Shown: in pieces, positions 62,630 through 64,000 of the stretch
Layout of the letters: every line of letters begins with the position of its first letter
Position numbering within the stretch: position 1 is the first letter of the stretch
The notes under the pieces: generated by a model
Database searches by the model: none
Seen by the model: the letters and a program-made list of their open reading frames with translations, nothing else
Told to the model about the DNA's origin: nothing
Made by a program: the position numbers and the translations under genes
Origin: UBA4416 sp040387475
Lineage (GTDB): Bacteria > Bacteroidota > Bacteroidia > B-17B0 > Aurantibacillaceae
DNA length: 64,000 nt
Assembly (NCBI GenBank): GCA_040387475.1
Contig: JAZKDT010000061.1
Location: forward strand, 6,708-70,707
Reading direction: 5' to 3'

Positions 62630-63062
62630 CAAGCGTTTTTCGGGTGCCGAAAGTGATTCATGCTTAAGCGAAAGTGATATATGCTTAAGCAAAAATGGAT
62701 CAACTGGCCGTAAAACTCATCCAACGGTGCTGAAGAATGACTCAGCTGGCCGTAAAACTCATCCGGCGGTCCTGAAGAATCACTCAGCTGGTCTGAAAAA
62801 TGACTCAGCCGGCCGTAAAAATCATCCGGTGGTCCTGAAGAATCACTCAGCTGGTCTGAAAAATGACTCAGCTGGCCGTAAAAATCATCGGGTGGTCCTG
62901 AAGAATCACTCAGCGGGTCTGAAGAATAACTCAGCTGGCCGTAAAAATCATCCAACGGGTCTGGAGAATCACTCATCGGGTCTGAAAAACGACTCAGCTG
63001 GCAGTAAAAATCATCCAACGGATCCGGTAATGGGTGTATTCAATAAACTCTGTCAAAAATGA
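62526..63062 (+). CDS. Heptad-repeat reading frame, second part
   Basis: 178 residues in one frame: the end of array 1 (PLRYFKEALNDFRDPLKYF), the mini-array SESDSCLSESDICLSKNG, then fifteen heptads SAGRKNH/PVVLKNH/SAGLKND of array 2 and a tail ending NKLCQK. The first 20 residues repeat the same coding frame as 62333-62578 shifted by one base. Whether any of this is translated is unknown; it could also be a non-coding satellite that happens to be open in several frames. Confidence 0.4.
   Translation: MILGTPLMILRPPLRYFKEALNDFRDPLKYFRGAFKRFSGAESDSCLSESDICLSKNGSTGRKTHPTVLKNDSAGRKTHPAVLKNHSAGLKNDSAGRKNHPVVLKNHSAGLKNDSAGRKNHRVVLKNHSAGLKNNSAGRKNHPTGLENHSSGLKNDSAGSKNHPTDPVMGVFNKLCQK
62649..62690. 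repeat. Two-unit 21-bp mini-array between arrays 1 and 2
   Basis: GAAAGTGATTCATGCTTAAGC and GAAAGTGATATATGCTTAAG-C, two 21-bp units unrelated in sequence to arrays 1 and 2, keep the same period and reading phase. Confidence 0.9.
62700..63014. repeat. 21-bp tandem array 2 (15 units)
   Basis: Fifteen 21-bp units, all exactly 21 bp. They are grouped as a 63-bp higher-order repeat (CCGGTGGTCCTGAAGAATCAC, then TCAGCTGGTCTGAAAAATGAC, then TCAGCTGGCCGTAAAAATCAT), present four times from unit 4. The sequence is unrelated to array 1. A partial sixteenth unit follows. Confidence 0.95.
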
Positions 63063-63083
63063 CCAAGCCATTAAATATTTTTT

Positions 63084-63091
63084 TAGATTTG
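63084..63091 (+). promoter_or_regulatory. Bacteroidota -7 element of the 63108 gene
   Basis: TAGATTTG matches TAnnTTTG, 17 bp before the ATG at 63108. Confidence 0.5.
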
Positions 63092-63107
63092 TTTATTAGC
63101 TTAACAC

Positions 63108-63479
63108 ATGGCCGCATTCAAAAATAGAGAAAAACGTAAACAGCTGGCGCATATTCCGGCGGCATTAACCATTTTAATGCATGCCTTTGAGCGGTACCAT
63201 AGCGGTCATAGCACCTGGATATTTTTTACCATCGCCGGTATCTGCTTTTTAACCCTGGTTATGTTTCATAAATCCATTGCCCATAAAATTCCCTGGGCCG
63301 ATGGTGCCTTTTTTTTAATAGAAGGTTGCCTATCGCTCATCGTTTTCTATGAATTTATTCATGCCGGTAAAAAAGCACTTCCTATGATTTATTTAGGTCT
63401 GGCTATTTTTCAGTTCATTATGGCCTGGGTGATGTCGCGCAAGGGTATCCGGCATCACAAAGCCGGTAGCGGCCACTAA
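63108..63479 (+). CDS. Hypothetical membrane protein
   Basis: 123 residues with four hydrophobic segments (about 14-26, 36-54, 66-84, 92-108) and a basic, His-rich C-terminus (SRKGIRHHKAGSGH). The N-terminus FKNREKRKQLAHIPA is basic. No family recognised. It is the last gene before the terminal repeat. Confidence 0.65.
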   Translation: MAAFKNREKRKQLAHIPAALTILMHAFERYHSGHSTWIFFTIAGICFLTLVMFHKSIAHKIPWADGAFFLIEGCLSLIVFYEFIHAGKKALPMIYLGLAIFQFIMAWVMSRKGIRHHKAGSGH

Positions 63480-63509
63480 ACATCCGTTTCTATTAATTTC
63501 CTGATACTT

Positions 63510-63570
63510 GTGGACTTTGGCTCCGCTCAGTCCCCGCGCCCTACCCCCTAAACCCTCCTGAGCAGATAAG
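63510..63570. repeat. Inverted copy of the flanking repeat module
   Basis: On the minus strand it reads CTGAGCGGAGCCAAAGTCCA and CTGCTCAGGAGGGTTT, matching the module at 53808-53862 in opposite orientation. Confidence 0.65.
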
Positions 63571-63639
63571 CGCTTATATCCACTCTTGAAAGAAAGCTAA
63601 AACGGCAAAAAATATGGACAACTTAAAATTGTTGCGTCG

Positions 63640-63790
63640 TTACTTTTTTTCTTAGTCAAAAAAAAGTAATCAAAAAAGACAAGGCAATTCACCTACCCCT
63701 ATTTGCGCCGCACTATTTTCCCTGAATAGCGGTCCGCACCGAATTGCCAAAATCAGCCGCACTATTACCAACGTATGCAGGGCTTCGGCT
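63640..63790 (-). repeat. Structured dispersed repeat, copy B2
   Basis: On the minus strand: lead GCATACGTTGGTAATAGTGC shared with copy A2, outer stem GGCAATTC/GAATTGCC (63683-63690 with 63741-63748), then CTTGTC and the tail hairpin TTACTTTTTTT/AAAAAAAGTAA (63640-63650 with 63659-63669). Upstream CTTGTC is complementary to the loop GAC-AAG with one bulge, so the change from CTTGAT is matched in the loop. Confidence 0.82.
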
Positions 63791-63845
63791 TTTCCTTGAG
63801 CAGCTAACCGCTTTGTCAAATTATGAAAATAAAAAGCCTGTTCTA

Positions 63846-64000
63846 AAAGGGCCTATTAAAATTTTGCGTATAAATCAAGAGGTATCAAACGCGATGGAAT
63901 GTGCGTAGATTGTTCGGGCTGTTCGCGAAGCGCTTCGAACAATCCGATTGATGACGCGCAGATTTTAGCTAAATTTTAATGAGCCTTGATTTTTTTGTTA
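63846..64000 (+). repeat. Structured dispersed repeat, copy B1 (cut by window end)
   Basis: Close inverted copy of A1: 155 bp with roughly ten differences. The outer stem ATTAAAATTTTGC/GCTAAATTTTAAT (63855-63867 with 63968-63980) has one mismatch, and the inner stem GATTGTTCG/CGAACAATC (63908-63916 with 63936-63944) is perfect. The window stops inside the tail, just after TTGATTTTTTTGTTA. Confidence 0.85.

Noticed and set aside
62335..63014. CRISPR array
   Set aside because: Units of 21 bp run head to tail without spacers and drift in sequence; there are no cas genes.
62354..63018. Minus-strand heptad-repeat frames as genes
   Set aside because: They are open because of the 21-bp period; no start, promoter or conserved end supports them over the plus-strand frame.

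Overview
The window looks like a draft or metagenome-derived chromosome segment of a Bacteroidota bacterium. The evidence is the gene families present (porin and beta-barrel outer membrane proteins, DUF1599, DUF763, OmpH, type B L31, Fur next to a bifunctional SpoT), moderate-to-low GC, and promoters of the Bacteroidota type (TAnnTTTG at -7, often with a TTG-containing -33 element). Two runs of exactly ten N (50956-50965, 59436-59445) mark assembly joins. I see no rRNA, tRNA or CRISPR array.

Region 1 (1-23.8 kb) is mostly housekeeping. It holds a porin tail, folP, a duplicated DUF1599 protein, an ABC exporter, arginase, bioD, a glycosyltransferase, asnB, a sugar-nucleotide epimerase, argS, a parallel-beta-helix lipoprotein, rpmE2, a second glycosyltransferase, a class IV aminotransferase, a low-molecular-weight tyrosine phosphatase, a sulfatase-modifying-factor-like secreted protein, a STAS protein, a coupled fur-spoT operon, a MazG-like/DUF1398 pair and OmpH.

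Region 2 (23.8-44.7 kb) is one surface-polysaccharide locus. It has an initiating phosphoglycosyl transferase, a DegT/DnrJ aminotransferase, an O-antigen ligase/polymerase-like protein, about ten glycosyltransferases (GT2, GT4, GT61, RgpF-like, and a GT2-GT9 fusion), a NodB-like deacetylase, two FemAB/GNAT-like acyltransferases, a methyltransferase, and a Wzm/Wzt-type ABC exporter. Nearly all lie on the minus strand with 1-8 bp overlaps; three glycosyltransferases are divergently inserted on the plus strand.

Region 3 (44.8-53.8 kb) holds an OmpA lipoprotein, a beta-barrel protein, DUF763, a DnaQ-exonuclease/GIY-YIG fusion, a YdeI-like protein, a PEBP-family protein and small membrane proteins.

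Region 4 (51.3 kb and 53.8-64.0 kb) is accessory and rich in repeats. It has (i) a dispersed structured element, at least seven copies, each with a variable but self-complementary stem followed by a T-tract hairpin whose loop often pairs with a CTTGAT just upstream; an A1-A2 pair of copies recurs in inverted orientation about 10 kb away; (ii) 23-bp tandem quasi-palindromes at 55.1 kb and, inverted, at 58.3 kb, bracketing a five-gene cassette with a histidine kinase and a NarL-type regulator; (iii) an AT-rich OLD-family ATPase/TOPRIM nuclease; and (iv) three adjacent arrays with unrelated units but the same 21-bp period. The 21-bp arrays encode heptapeptide repeats, and a C7 run with one extra base splits what would otherwise be one 243-residue frame. 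The structured element and the heptad-repeat locus are the best candidates for something undescribed.
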